In this document: piece after piece, positions 32,449 through 40,921 of the stretch
Layout of the letters: each line of letters starts with the position of its first letter
Position numbering within the stretch: position 1 is the stretch's first letter
From: an uncultured Roseburia sp.
Lineage (GTDB): Bacteria > Bacillota > Clostridia > Lachnospirales > Lachnospiraceae
Length of the DNA: 41,954 nucleotides
Assembly: GCA_900542495.1 (NCBI GenBank)
Contig: UQNW01000022.1
Location: 1-41,954 of the forward strand
Direction of reading: 5' to 3'
Made by a program: the position numbers and the translations under genes
The notes under the pieces: generated by a model
What the model was told of the DNA's origin: nothing
What the model saw: only the letters and a program-made list of their open reading frames with translations
Databases searched by the model: none

Positions 32449-33819
32449 ATGCTGCGGGAAAAAATATATGAATTGAAAAATTGGAAATTGGCGGTTCACA
32501 CAACGTGGAATCCGGGCGCGGAAAATGTGATGCGGATTCACCTTGTTCCACCACGCTTTCTGTCGGGAAAAATAGTGCCTTCTGTTGTGATATTGAATGG
32601 GCAGGAAATCGTACCGGTCAGTGAGGCATGGGCGATTCTTCTCACAGAGTTTATCCGGCGGATCAATCAATATGCAAATCATGCGATAGAGGAGAAGGAG
32701 GTGCAGCAGGTTCTTAAAGAAACCTTTGGAGCGGTCAGAAAGATATATCCGAAAACAGACCCAGAAGTTTTTCGCAGAGACTTGTCGGTCATGCTGGATA
32801 CATTTGAGGATGTGATCGCTGGAAAAATTCCACAGACGGAGATCGCAGGAATAAGTCTTGGGGAATATGCACCGTATATGCGGGCACCACACCGGATGGA
32901 TCTTATGGTTTCTGCCATGACACGCGAAGGAAAATGGCATTGCAATCAAAAATGCATACACTGCTATGCGGCAGGACAACCGCTGTCAGAAGAACAGGAG
33001 CTTGACACTGAAAGCTGGAAAAAGATCATCCGTGCATGCAGGAAAGCAGGAATTACCCAATTGACCTTTACGGGTGGAGAACCTACACTTAGAGATGATT
33101 TATGTAAATTAATTTCAGAGGCAAGATGGTTTGTAACAAGGTTAAACACAAATGGGATACGGCTGACAAAGGAGCTTTGCGCAGAACTTGTACAGGCGGA
33201 ACTTGACAGTGTGCAGGTGACATTTTATTCGGCAGATCCGGATATTCATAATGAACTTGTTGGCGGTGCACATTATGAGGAAACTGTTGCTGGAATTAGA
33301 AATGCGGTGACAGCAGGAATCAATCTGAGTATTAACACACCGCTTTGCAGTTTGAACAAAGATTATCTGGAAACACTGAAATTTTTACATAATCTGGGTG
33401 TGCGATATGTGACCTGTTCGGGACTGATCATCACGGGAAATGCAAGAACGGATGAATCGGTACGGACACAGCTTTCAGGGGAACAGCTTTATCAGGTGTT
33501 AAAAGAAGCAGCCGGATATTGTTATGCAAACAATATGGAAATCAACTTTACATCGCCGGGCTGGATCGCGCAGGAAAAGCTGCAGGAGCTTGGACTGGAT
33601 GTACCGTCCTGTGGTGCATGTTTAAGTAACATGGCAGTCACACCGGACGGAAAAGTAGTTCCGTGCCAGAGCTGGTTATCAGGAGAAAACTTTGGAAAAA
33701 TGGGAGTGACACGCTGGAAAAAGATCTGGGAACATCCGGACTGTAAAGTGCAACGCATGGGAACCGCACAGATGAAACAGGAGTGCCCATTAAGGGGAAA
33801 GGCGGAGATGACAAGATGA
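32449..33819 (+). CDS. radical SAM/SPASM peptide- or protein-modifying enzyme
   Basis: A 456-aa enzyme. The N-terminal 150 residues resemble no catalytic domain; the stretch PSVVILNGQEIVPVSEAWAI may be a PqqD-like recognition fold, but this is a guess. The radical SAM motif CNQKCIHC has Cys165, 169 and 172, with LTFTGGEPTLR as the SAM-binding GGE motif. The C-terminal SPASM-type Cys set includes Cys388, Cys391 and Cys406 (CGAC, VPCQSW) and later Cys in DCK and ECPL. Such enzymes form thioether or other crosslinks on cysteine-rich targets. ATG 32449 has GGGGA 9 bases upstream. Its TGA overlaps the ATG of the Cys-Ala protein. Confidence 0.9.
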   Translation: MLREKIYELKNWKLAVHTTWNPGAENVMRIHLVPPRFLSGKIVPSVVILNGQEIVPVSEAWAILLTEFIRRINQYANHAIEEKEVQQVLKETFGAVRKIYPKTDPEVFRRDLSVMLDTFEDVIAGKIPQTEIAGISLGEYAPYMRAPHRMDLMVSAMTREGKWHCNQKCIHCYAAGQPLSEEQELDTESWKKIIRACRKAGITQLTFTGGEPTLRDDLCKLISEARWFVTRLNTNGIRLTKELCAELVQAELDSVQVTFYSADPDIHNELVGGAHYEETVAGIRNAVTAGINLSINTPLCSLNKDYLETLKFLHNLGVRYVTCSGLIITGNARTDESVRTQLSGEQLYQVLKEAAGYCYANNMEINFTSPGWIAQEKLQELGLDVPSCGACLSNMAVTPDGKVVPCQSWLSGENFGKMGVTRWKKIWEHPDCKVQRMGTAQMKQECPLRGKAEMTR

Positions 33820-34781
33820 AACAGACGGTGAAAAAATTATTGTTTATGCTTGGTATTATGTGTTTGACCATATTCGGAAAAGAGACATCGACAACCGTTT
33901 TGGCGGACAATCTGGACGAGATTGAAAATTACACGATTTACGCAGAACCAGACTGGGAAGACGGCTCTGTTTATCTGAAATATGATATTACGTGGAAAGT
34001 GTTGGATAGCGACACAGACGGTCCTCTGGAATGGGTTAAAATCGGTATCCCAAATTCGAATGTAGAGGAGATTGAGGGTTACAGCAGTAATATTGAAAAT
34101 ATTCGGTATTACAAAAACGGTGGTTCCTATGTAAGGATTGATTTTGACCGGAAATATTACGAGGGTGAGACGGTAGAATTTTCATTTGGAATCCACCAGC
34201 ATCATCTATACGAGACTATAGATGGCATGAGAGTGTATCGATTTACGCCGGGCTGGTTTGACGAGATTGTTGTAGATGAACTGAATATCTATTGGAAATC
34301 TGACAATATAAAATATGTTTTAAATGGATATTGGGAACAGGATGATTACTATCAGTTTCGCACGTCTTTGGCGGAGGGGGAGAAGTACACTGTAAAAATA
34401 GAATATGATGCAGATGTATTTCAGACGGAAGACGACAAGAAGATTACGCATCCGGTTGGAACAGGTACAAAAATTGTAATGGCGGTTATGCTTCTTGTGG
34501 TGCCGGGTATTTTGCTTCTGCTTATCATCCGGGCGTACAAAACAGGCAAACCGGTGGATTCTTACAGAGCGGAGAGCGGATTTGGCAATGCGTTTACAGA
34601 TATCAGAACGAGCAGCCATTACACAGGCGGCAGAGGTAGTGGTGGCTGTGCCTGCGCATGTGCGTGTGCCTGTGCCGGAGGCGGGAGAGCCGGATGCTCG
34701 AAAAAAGATTTTTACGGAACAAAGCTTACGACAATGGCAATCCGCGAGGCGTTGAAAGACACCGCACATGAGGAAATATAA
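33816..34781 (+). CDS. membrane-anchored protein with Cys-Ala repeat tail, putative radical SAM substrate
   Basis: A 321-aa protein. A signal peptide (residues about 1-31, ending TTVLA) leads a beta-rich extracellular domain (about 35-210) of the type seen in DUF2207-like proteins. One membrane helix (about 220-243) and a cytoplasmic tail follow. The tail holds GGRGSGG, then five Cys-Ala dipeptides (Cys278-Ala287), then GGGRAGCS with Cys294. The tail faces the cytoplasm, where the radical SAM enzyme is. ATG 33816 overlaps the enzyme's stop (ATGA), with GGAGA 9 bases upstream; a GTG 11 codons earlier is in frame inside the enzyme gene. No function is known to me. Confidence 0.88.
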   Translation: MKQTVKKLLFMLGIMCLTIFGKETSTTVLADNLDEIENYTIYAEPDWEDGSVYLKYDITWKVLDSDTDGPLEWVKIGIPNSNVEEIEGYSSNIENIRYYKNGGSYVRIDFDRKYYEGETVEFSFGIHQHHLYETIDGMRVYRFTPGWFDEIVVDELNIYWKSDNIKYVLNGYWEQDDYYQFRTSLAEGEKYTVKIEYDADVFQTEDDKKITHPVGTGTKIVMAVMLLVVPGILLLLIIRAYKTGKPVDSYRAESGFGNAFTDIRTSSHYTGGRGSGGCACACACACAGGGRAGCSKKDFYGTKLTTMAIREALKDTAHEEI

Positions 34782-34826
34782 CTGTATGGAAACGTATAAT
34801 TATATAGAATGAAATATTCATAATTT

Positions 34827-34857
34827 ACTTAATCTTGATAAAAAATAAAGATTAAGT
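34827..34857 (+). other. perfect hairpin before the ATPase pseudogene
   Basis: ACTTAATCTT and AAGATTAAGT form a 10-bp stem with an 11-base AT-rich loop. There is no T run after it. It sits where the pseudogene's readable frame begins, so it may be a scar or a weak terminator of the Cys-Ala operon. Confidence 0.45.
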
Positions 34858-35689
34858 AGATTATGAGGCTTTTGGCTACCGTTTTACTTTTCAGCATGCA
34901 GGTTTATCGGAAGGTGGAATGAAAGAGCAGTTGTTTGCATTTACATCTTCCTTAAAGGATGCGGGATATGTATTTGAGAAAAAAACGAAAAACTGGCTGG
35001 AAGCGTTTGAGGGTCTGAAAGATGTGGTCAGACAGTCAAAGGAAAAGCGAAAAGTAATTTTTATAGATGAATTGTCATGGATGGATACAGCGAAAAGTGA
35101 TCTCATGGTCGCATTGGAGAATTTCTGGAATAGATTTGCATCGGCAAGAAAAGATATTGTACAACCGTCTGACGGAACAGATACATTTGCAGACTTTTAC
35201 ACTGAAAGAATGTGAGGAATATGTGCAGGCAGAAGGATTGGTTTTGAATCGGGAGCAGATTCTGCAATATTATATGATTTTTGGTGGAGTTCCATATTAT
35301 TGGGGATTTTTGAAAAAAGGATATAGTCTGGCTCAGAATATTGACCGGATACTTTTTGAAGCCTTTACACTGTTTTACTTTAAATTTTTGAAAAATCCAC
35401 CTACAGATGAACATTTCTGGTCAAATCAGATGAACACACCGGCTGTGAATACGTGGATGGGCCTTGCATTTGAGAGAGTCTGCATGGGGCATATTGTTCA
35501 GATAAAAAAGAAACTCGGTATATCCGGTGTCCTGACAGAAGTATCCGGAATAAAATTCACGATCTGCAGGTGCAGACCGGGACAAAATATGCAATTTATC
35601 CAACAATGGTTACCACATATGGACTCGTGAGAAATTCTTATGCTGATAATATCCAGTCGGTGATCACGCTGGAGGATTTGTTTGTGTAA
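34847..35689 (+). pseudogene. multiply deleted AAA ATPase (ATP-binding protein, DUF234-type) pseudogene
   Basis: Pieces of one protein family appear in order but in shifting frames. First, frame 34919 gives RFTFQHAGLSEGGMKEQ, VIFIDELSWMDT (Walker B) and NRFASARKDI. A jump to another frame gives RLTEQIHLQTFTLKE, MIFGGVPYYW and QNIDRILFE. A deletion then joins this to AFTLFYFKFL and AFERVCMGHI. A last frame gives MVTTYGLVRNSY and TLEDLFV, ending at 35689. The N-terminal Walker A and several hundred bases inside are gone. These ATPases are multicopy in gut Firmicutes. Confidence 0.8.
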
Positions 35690-35730
35690 ATGGCAGGACA
35701 GAAAGAGTGAATAAATAAAAGATGTTGAAG

Positions 35731-35769
35731 GAAAGAAATTGTAGGAATATAGTTTCTTCTCTTTTTTCA
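35731..35769 (+). terminator. terminator-like hairpin after the ATPase pseudogene
   Basis: GAAAGAAA and TTTCTTCTC form a weak stem around GTAGGAATATA, with a TTTTTT tail. Confidence 0.4.
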
Positions 35770-35805
35770 TGTTTAAATAATCAAAAACGATAAATGACAT
35801 TACAG

Positions 35806-35834
35806 TTGACAAGACAGCTGTAAAGTGTTACCTT
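35806..35834 (+). promoter_or_regulatory. candidate promoter of the phosphorylase gene
   Basis: TTGACA (35806-35811), a 17-base spacer and TACCTT. The -35 is perfect, the -10 weak. An ACAGCTGT palindrome lies in the spacer. Confidence 0.4.
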
Positions 35835-35873
35835 TAACAAGAATCTTATAAATGAGAAAGAGTGGATGACAAA

Positions 35874-36608
35874 ATGGAAGTAATGCCTCATCTGAAACTG
35901 CGCGATGACCTCGGTATTAAGTACGCAATCCTTCCTGGGGACCCGGCAAGGGTGGATCGAATCGCAGAACAATTAGAGGACGTGGAGGAGTTAGAATTTA
36001 ACAGGGAATACAAAAGTATTGCAGGAACTTACAAGGGAATGCGTGTGCTGGCAGTATCGACTGGGATCGGCGGACCTTCGACCGGAATAGCGGTGGAAGA
36101 ACTATCGCGGATCGGTGTGACGCATGCAATCCGTATTGGAAGCTGTGGTGCATTACAAAAAGAGATCAGACTTGGGGATCTGATCTTAGTGCAGGGTGCA
36201 GTGAGAGATGAGGGAACTTCTAAAACCTACATAGATTCCATTTATCCGGCAATTCCGGATTTCGAATTGATGAGTGCCTGTGTACAGGCAGCGGGCGAGG
36301 AGCAGATTTCATGTCATGTGGGAATGGCACGAAGCCACGACAGCTTTTACACCGACAGAGAGGACGAGATTGATGCATTGTGGGCTGGCAAAGGCGTGCT
36401 TGGCTGTGATATGGAGACGGCGGCACTTTTTGTGATTGGAAGGCTCCGTGGTGTGAAGACGGCCTCGATTCTGAATACGGTAGTGGAATACGAGGACAGC
36501 TTAGAAGACAACATTAATAATTACACAGACGGTGAGAATGCAACCGCTCAAGGGGAAAGAAATGAGATCCACGTAGCACTGGAAGCATTACGTCGATGCA
36601 TGAAATAA
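35874..36608 (+). CDS. nucleoside phosphorylase (uridine/purine nucleoside phosphorylase family)
   Basis: A 244-aa cytoplasmic enzyme of the PNP/UDP family. It has GDPARVDRIAE (phosphate site, about 22), STGIGGPSTGIAVEEL (about 63), IGSCGAL (about 87) and LGCDMETAALF with the ribose-binding Glu (about 180). It cleaves nucleosides with phosphate to a base and ribose 1-phosphate. The base choice (uridine, purine, or nicotinamide riboside) cannot be told by eye. ATG 35874 has AGAGTGG 8 bases upstream; an in-frame GTG at 35862 is an alternative. It precedes the ECF transporter genes, separated by an inserted foldback element. Confidence 0.88.
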   Translation: MEVMPHLKLRDDLGIKYAILPGDPARVDRIAEQLEDVEELEFNREYKSIAGTYKGMRVLAVSTGIGGPSTGIAVEELSRIGVTHAIRIGSCGALQKEIRLGDLILVQGAVRDEGTSKTYIDSIYPAIPDFELMSACVQAAGEEQISCHVGMARSHDSFYTDREDEIDALWAGKGVLGCDMETAALFVIGRLRGVKTASILNTVVEYEDSLEDNINNYTDGENATAQGERNEIHVALEALRRCMK

Positions 36609-36621
36609 AGCACGAATCATC

Positions 36622-36646
36622 GCAAAGCTGGCGAAAGCCACTTTGC
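36622..36646 (+). other. small hairpin after the phosphorylase gene
   Basis: GCAAAGCTGGC-GAAA-GCCACTTTGC, a stem with one mismatch and a GAAA loop. No T run follows, so it is more likely an mRNA-end or processing element. Confidence 0.4.
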
Positions 36647-36890
36647 TGATTATAATAGGTAATTGCGAAACTTATAAATAAATTAGATTAAATTGTGAAG
36701 AATTGACAAAAGCTTGAGAAGACATTGGGGAGCCGCCGGTCCTTAGAAGACAGGAATGACATCAGGTCATGACTGGCTTCTTAGTACCGTTGCGAGCGAC
36801 ACATAGTGACAACGTGTCTTCGAAAATTTTGTTAATTCTTCACAATCTTCTCAACTTGAATCAGAGTTTCGCAATTATCTACTGATTATA
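36646..36890. mobile_element. 227-bp foldback (MITE-like) element with 9-bp target duplication
   Basis: The perfect direct repeats CTGATTATA at 36646-36654 and 36882-36890 flank a sequence with terminal inverted repeats: TAGGTAATTGCGAAAC (36656-36671) against GTTTCGCAATTATCTA (36866-36881), one mismatch. Further nested arms pair: ATTGTGAAGAATTGACAAAA (36692-36711) with the matching arm at 36827-36846, GAAGACA (36718-36724) with TGTCTTC (36815-36821), and an inner stem CGGT..ACCG (36737-36789). There is no coding capacity. It is a non-autonomous insertion between the phosphorylase and ECF S genes. This, with the small hairpin at 36622, accounts for the gene-free stretch 36609-36910. Confidence 0.75.
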
Positions 36891-36910
36891 AAAAAGAGAG
36901 GAAAAACGTT

Positions 36911-37513
36911 ATGAAAAACATTTTTAAGACAAAGTTAAACACAGCAAGTCTGGTACTGATCCCAGCATGTATCGGTATCAATTACCTTGGAAAATTATTT
37001 GCATCCGTATTAAAGCTTCCATTATGGTTAGATTCCATTGGAACCTGTATCGGTGGTGCACTTGGCGGACCAATCATTGGCGCTATCTGCGGAGCAGCCA
37101 ATAACCTTATTTACGGATTTACAACGGGTGATTCCATTACATTAGTATATGCGCTCACAAGCCTTGGAATCGGTCTTGTCGTTGGTATTATGGCACGTCT
37201 CGGCAAAATGGAAAAAATCAGCGGTGCGTTACTGACTTCTTTAGCCGGCGGTCTTGCAGCAGTATTGATCTCCACTCCGTTAAATGTTATTTTCTGGGGC
37301 GGTACAACAGGAAATGTCTGGGGAGACGCTTTATTTGCAGCAACACAGGCAGCAAACCTTCCGGTTGTATTAGGTTCTTTCTTAGATGAAATTGTTGTGG
37401 ATGTTCCGGACAAGATCATTACGGTATTGATCGTATTTGCCATTTTAAAAGGACTTCCGAAAAAACTTACCGCACTTTATGATGTGAACGACAGTGTGGA
37501 GAGCTTAGATTAG
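36911..37513 (+). CDS. ECF transporter S component (substrate-binding membrane subunit)
   Basis: A 200-aa membrane protein with about six helices. Gly-rich loops (CIGGALGGPIIGAICGAANN) and a cytoplasmic Arg/Lys cluster fit the S-component family. AAAGAGAGG precedes the ATG by about 6 bases. S components bind a vitamin or other small metabolite. The substrate is not recognisable from motifs; niacin/nicotinamide-type or nucleoside-type compounds would fit the neighbours. The EcfT gene follows 70 bases on. Confidence 0.85.
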   Translation: MKNIFKTKLNTASLVLIPACIGINYLGKLFASVLKLPLWLDSIGTCIGGALGGPIIGAICGAANNLIYGFTTGDSITLVYALTSLGIGLVVGIMARLGKMEKISGALLTSLAGGLAAVLISTPLNVIFWGGTTGNVWGDALFAATQAANLPVVLGSFLDEIVVDVPDKIITVLIVFAILKGLPKKLTALYDVNDSVESLD

Positions 37514-37583
37514 AGAGAAAATAAAAATAGTTTTGATGGGCGCCATACTGCCTGTGAGAACTTATTTTGATGGAGTGATTTAG

Positions 37584-38351
37584 ATGAAAAGTATCAGCCT
37601 TTATGTGGATAAAGATACCTATTTGACCAGAATGCATCCATTTACCAAACTGTGTTATATCGTAACAGCGATCGCTGCATCCCTTATCACAGGAAAATTA
37701 TGGGCATTTGGTATTTTCATTGGAATCAGTCTTGTAATGCTTATCAGTGGAAAAATCATGAAAAAGGTTTTTCCACTGATTGCGTTTTCTTTTACAATTC
37801 TGATCACCATATTTTTGATCCACGGTTTATTCAACCATGAAAATGCAAATATCATGTTTCAGTTAGGACCGTTGAAATTCTATCGGGAAGGAATGATGTA
37901 TGCACTCCGGATCAGCTGCAATGTTTTAAATATGCTGCTGGCATTTGCAGTGTTTGTGCTCACGACAAAACCGGTAGAATTGGTGGAAGACTTGGAACAG
38001 GCGGGATTTTCGCCGAAAATCGGCTACGTTATCAGTTCCGTTTTTCAGATCGTTCCGCAGATGAGCGGAACAATGAATGCGATTATGGATGCGCAGCGAA
38101 GCCGCGGACTTGAAACGGAAGGAAATCTGGTCACCAGAGCAAAATCTTTTCTGCCATTAATTTCTCCGGTTGTTATGAGTTCACTCATTAATACGAGGGA
38201 GCGTGCAATTGCGCTGGAAATCCGTGGTTTTGAGGCAGGACAGAAAAAGACCTATCTGCGGGAAGGAAAAATGAAAAATTCCGACCGCGTACTGTGTCTT
38301 GTAATGGCTATGGTGATCGCAGGTGTCATTGTGATGAGAATTGTGCTATAG
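37584..38351 (+). CDS. ecfT: energy-coupling factor transporter transmembrane protein EcfT
   Basis: A 255-aa protein with about five or six membrane helices and the two cytoplasmic coupling helices marked by Ala-Arg-Gly-type motifs, AQRSRGLETEG (about 171) and EIRGFEAG (about 212), which dock into the ATPases. GATGGAGTG lies before the ATG. It joins the S component and the fused ATPase that follows 83 bases on. Confidence 0.9.
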   Translation: MKSISLYVDKDTYLTRMHPFTKLCYIVTAIAASLITGKLWAFGIFIGISLVMLISGKIMKKVFPLIAFSFTILITIFLIHGLFNHENANIMFQLGPLKFYREGMMYALRISCNVLNMLLAFAVFVLTTKPVELVEDLEQAGFSPKIGYVISSVFQIVPQMSGTMNAIMDAQRSRGLETEGNLVTRAKSFLPLISPVVMSSLINTRERAIALEIRGFEAGQKKTYLREGKMKNSDRVLCLVMAMVIAGVIVMRIVL

Positions 38352-38434
38352 ATTCTCATACGAAAGATTGCAATGCGTGTTGTTAAAATAAAATTGGAAG
38401 AAATAAAATGTGTTAAGCTATTAAAGGAAAAATT

Positions 38435-40186
38435 ATGGCATACATAAAAGTTGAAAATCTAAAATACCGCTATCCAAATACAACAAAGCTTGCATTGGAT
38501 GGGCTGGATTTTGAAATAGAAAAAGGTTCTTTTATCGGAATCGTAGGGGAAAATGGAGCAGGAAAAAGCACGCTCTGCCAGTCATTCAATGGTTTGGTAC
38601 CCGGATTTTTTAAGGGGGCTTATGGTGGAAAAGTGCTGATCGAGGATACAGAGGTGGCAAAAACATCTGTTTCTGCACTGTGCCAGAAAGTAGGGCTGGT
38701 TTTTCAGAATCCGTTCAACCAGCTTTCCGGTGCAAAAGAAACTGTGTTTGAAGAAATTGCATTCGGTCTGCAGAATTTTGGTGTTCCGAAAGAAGAAATG
38801 GTAAGCCGTGTCAATGAAGTAATGGAACTGCTTGACATTGCAGCTTACCGGGACAGGAACCCATTTGACCTGTCCGGGGGACAGATGCAGAGAGTCGCTT
38901 TAGCAGGTATCCTTGCCATGAAGCCGGAAGTGATCGTGTTAGACGAGCCTACCTCGCAGCTTGACCCGGCAGGAAGCGAGGAAGTTTTTGCAGCAGTGGA
39001 TAAGCTTGCGAAGTCTGGAATCACAATCATCATGGTCGAACAGAAATTAGAAAAAATGGCAGAGTACTGCGATAAGATTCTGTTACTGCATCAGGGAAAA
39101 CAGATTGCATTTGATACACCGGAGCAGATTTTTTCCAGAGAAGATCTGAAAAATTATGGTGTGAATCCGCCAGCTTATACGAGAATCTGTCAGAAATTCG
39201 GTGTAAAAAAGGAGAATGGATGTTATCCGGCTTCGCTGCGAGAGGCATTGGCGTTGAAGGAGATGTTCCCGGTGGAAGAAGCGTTTGCTCGCAGAAAGTG
39301 TGCAGCTGGAAGTGCTGGAGAAACGTCTGGTAAGCCAGAGAATGCAGAAAATGAACAAATCCAGAGTGAAATAGTTGATAAAAATGTGTCAGGGACAGTG
39401 GATTGTGGAAAAAATGTTTTCAATATCGAGCACCTGAAATTCCAATACCTCGAAAACGTTCCGGTGTTGCAGGATGTAAACCTTATCATTGATGACAGAC
39501 CGACTGCCATTGTCGGACAGAACGGCGCAGGAAAAACAACTCTTGTAAAATTGTTAAAAGGACTGCTAAAGCCGATAAATGGAAATATTTATTATGGTGG
39601 AGATGACATTGCACAAAAGACAGTTGCCATGCTAGCCGGAGAGATTGGATATGTATTTCAGAATCCGGATGACCAGATTTTTAAATATCATGTGATTGAC
39701 GAGGTCATGTTTGGACCACAGAATATAGGCATGACCAAGGAGCAGGCAAAGGAAAAAGCACTTCAGGCATTAGAACTTGTCGGATTAAAGCAGCTTGCAG
39801 ACGAAAATCCTTATGATCTGGAATTGTCAGAGCGGAAGCTGGTTGCGATCGCATCTGTTCTTGCCATGGATACCAAAGTGCTGATTTTGGATGAGCCGAC
39901 CATTGCGCAGGACTGGAAAGGCAGAACCATTATCCAGAACATCATAAAAGATTTGAGTAAGCAGGGAAAAACGGTGATCGCAATTTTGCACGATATGGAT
40001 TTTGTGGCAGAAAGCTTTGAGCGTGTGATCGTTATGGCACATGGAAAAGTACTGGCAGACGGCACGAAAGAGGAAGTGTTTGCACAGAAAGATATTTTAG
40101 AGCAGGCAAGGATTGACCAGCCATATCTGACGAAGCTGTGCCAGCAATTGGGGTATGAGAAATTGTATTTTACGCTTGAGAAGTAG
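38435..40186 (+). CDS. ecfA: fused energy-coupling factor ATPase (EcfA1-EcfA2 in one chain)
   Basis: A 583-aa protein with two ABC ATPase domains. The first (about 1-270) has Walker A GENGAGKST (about 38), signature DLSGGQMQRVALAG and Walker B VIVLDEPTSQLDP. After a linker of about 45 charged residues (about 290-330), the second (about 330-583) has Walker A GQNGAGKTT (about 361), FQNPDDQIF (ECF-type Q-loop) and Walker B VLILDEPT. In the second the signature is LELSERKLVAIA instead of LSGGQ, a degenerate loop. Two composite sites with unlike strengths are therefore likely. AAAGGA precedes the ATG. Confidence 0.92.
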   Translation: MAYIKVENLKYRYPNTTKLALDGLDFEIEKGSFIGIVGENGAGKSTLCQSFNGLVPGFFKGAYGGKVLIEDTEVAKTSVSALCQKVGLVFQNPFNQLSGAKETVFEEIAFGLQNFGVPKEEMVSRVNEVMELLDIAAYRDRNPFDLSGGQMQRVALAGILAMKPEVIVLDEPTSQLDPAGSEEVFAAVDKLAKSGITIIMVEQKLEKMAEYCDKILLLHQGKQIAFDTPEQIFSREDLKNYGVNPPAYTRICQKFGVKKENGCYPASLREALALKEMFPVEEAFARRKCAAGSAGETSGKPENAENEQIQSEIVDKNVSGTVDCGKNVFNIEHLKFQYLENVPVLQDVNLIIDDRPTAIVGQNGAGKTTLVKLLKGLLKPINGNIYYGGDDIAQKTVAMLAGEIGYVFQNPDDQIFKYHVIDEVMFGPQNIGMTKEQAKEKALQALELVGLKQLADENPYDLELSERKLVAIASVLAMDTKVLILDEPTIAQDWKGRTIIQNIIKDLSKQGKTVIAILHDMDFVAESFERVIVMAHGKVLADGTKEEVFAQKDILEQARIDQPYLTKLCQQLGYEKLYFTLEK

Positions 40187-40255
40187 AGCAGAATGTCCGA
40201 TTGTTACATCACAAAATAGAGAATAAAATTGAAATATAGAATGGAGGTTTACATA

Positions 40256-40777
40256 ATGAGAAATTTATTGGTTGTAGTAGATATGCAGAAAGACTTTATT
40301 GATGGCTCTCTTGGAACAAAAGAGGCAGTTGCCATTGTAGATAATGTTGTAGCAGAAATAAAAAAATATGACACAAAGGATATCTTTGCAACAAGAGATA
40401 CGCATCCGGAAAATTATCTTGAGACACAGGAAGGAAAGAATCTTCCGGTTGTACACTGCGTCAAAGGCACAGAAGGCTGGGAAATCAATGCAAAGGTAAA
40501 AGAAGCATTAAAAGACGCAGTCGTGATTGATAAGCCAACGTTTGGTTCGAAAATTCTTGCAGAAGAAATCGCAAAAATCGCAGAAAAAGAAGATATTACG
40601 GTGGCACTGATCGGACTTTGCACGGACATCTGTGTAGTTTCCAATGCACTTTTGATCAAGGCTTATCTGCCGGAAGTACCAGTGAAAGTCATTGCTTCCT
40701 GCTGTGCAGGTGTGACACCGGAAAGCCATGAGGCAGCACTTACTACCATGAGAATGTGTCAGGTGCAGGTGGAGTAA
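40256..40777 (+). CDS. pncA: nicotinamidase (PncA-type cysteine hydrolase)
   Basis: A 173-aa isochorismatase-fold amidase. Catalytic Asp9 (VVDMQKDF), Lys93 (DKPTFG) and Cys122 (GLCTDICV) are present. Metal ligands Asp48, His50 and His67 sit with the same 2- and 17-residue spacing as in known nicotinamidases, which supports nicotinamide to nicotinate conversion for NAD salvage. ATG 40256 has GGAGG 8-9 bases upstream; an in-frame TTG at 40229 does not. It follows the ECF ATPase gene by 69 bases and ends with a terminator. Confidence 0.88.
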   Translation: MRNLLVVVDMQKDFIDGSLGTKEAVAIVDNVVAEIKKYDTKDIFATRDTHPENYLETQEGKNLPVVHCVKGTEGWEINAKVKEALKDAVVIDKPTFGSKILAEEIAKIAEKEDITVALIGLCTDICVVSNALLIKAYLPEVPVKVIASCCAGVTPESHEAALTTMRMCQVQVE

Positions 40778-40819
40778 ACTGGGATTTTTTGCTGGCAGCA
40801 AGATTGTATTTCATAAGGG

Positions 40820-40858
40820 AATCCGCTATACTATAAATAATAGTGTAGCGGATTTTGC
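40820..40858 (+). terminator. terminator of the ECF/nicotinamidase operon
   Basis: AATCCGCTATACTAT and AATAGTGTAGCGGATT form a long stem, followed by TTTTG. Confidence 0.8.
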
Positions 40859-40921
40859 TTTATAGGAAACTGCAAAGCAACTCTTTGTTCTGCGCCCAGT
40901 GGCGCATGTTTGGAGGCTTTT

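Noticed and set aside
32359..32979. A 206-codon open frame on the minus strand over the radical SAM gene start
   Set aside because: The opposite strand of a well supported gene. The translation is Cys/His/Phe-rich nonsense without a start site.
36609..36910. Structured riboswitch before the ECF S component
   Set aside because: The folding is explained by a foldback element with terminal repeats and a 9-bp direct duplication. No TPP, FMN, preQ1 or other familiar core motif is seen.
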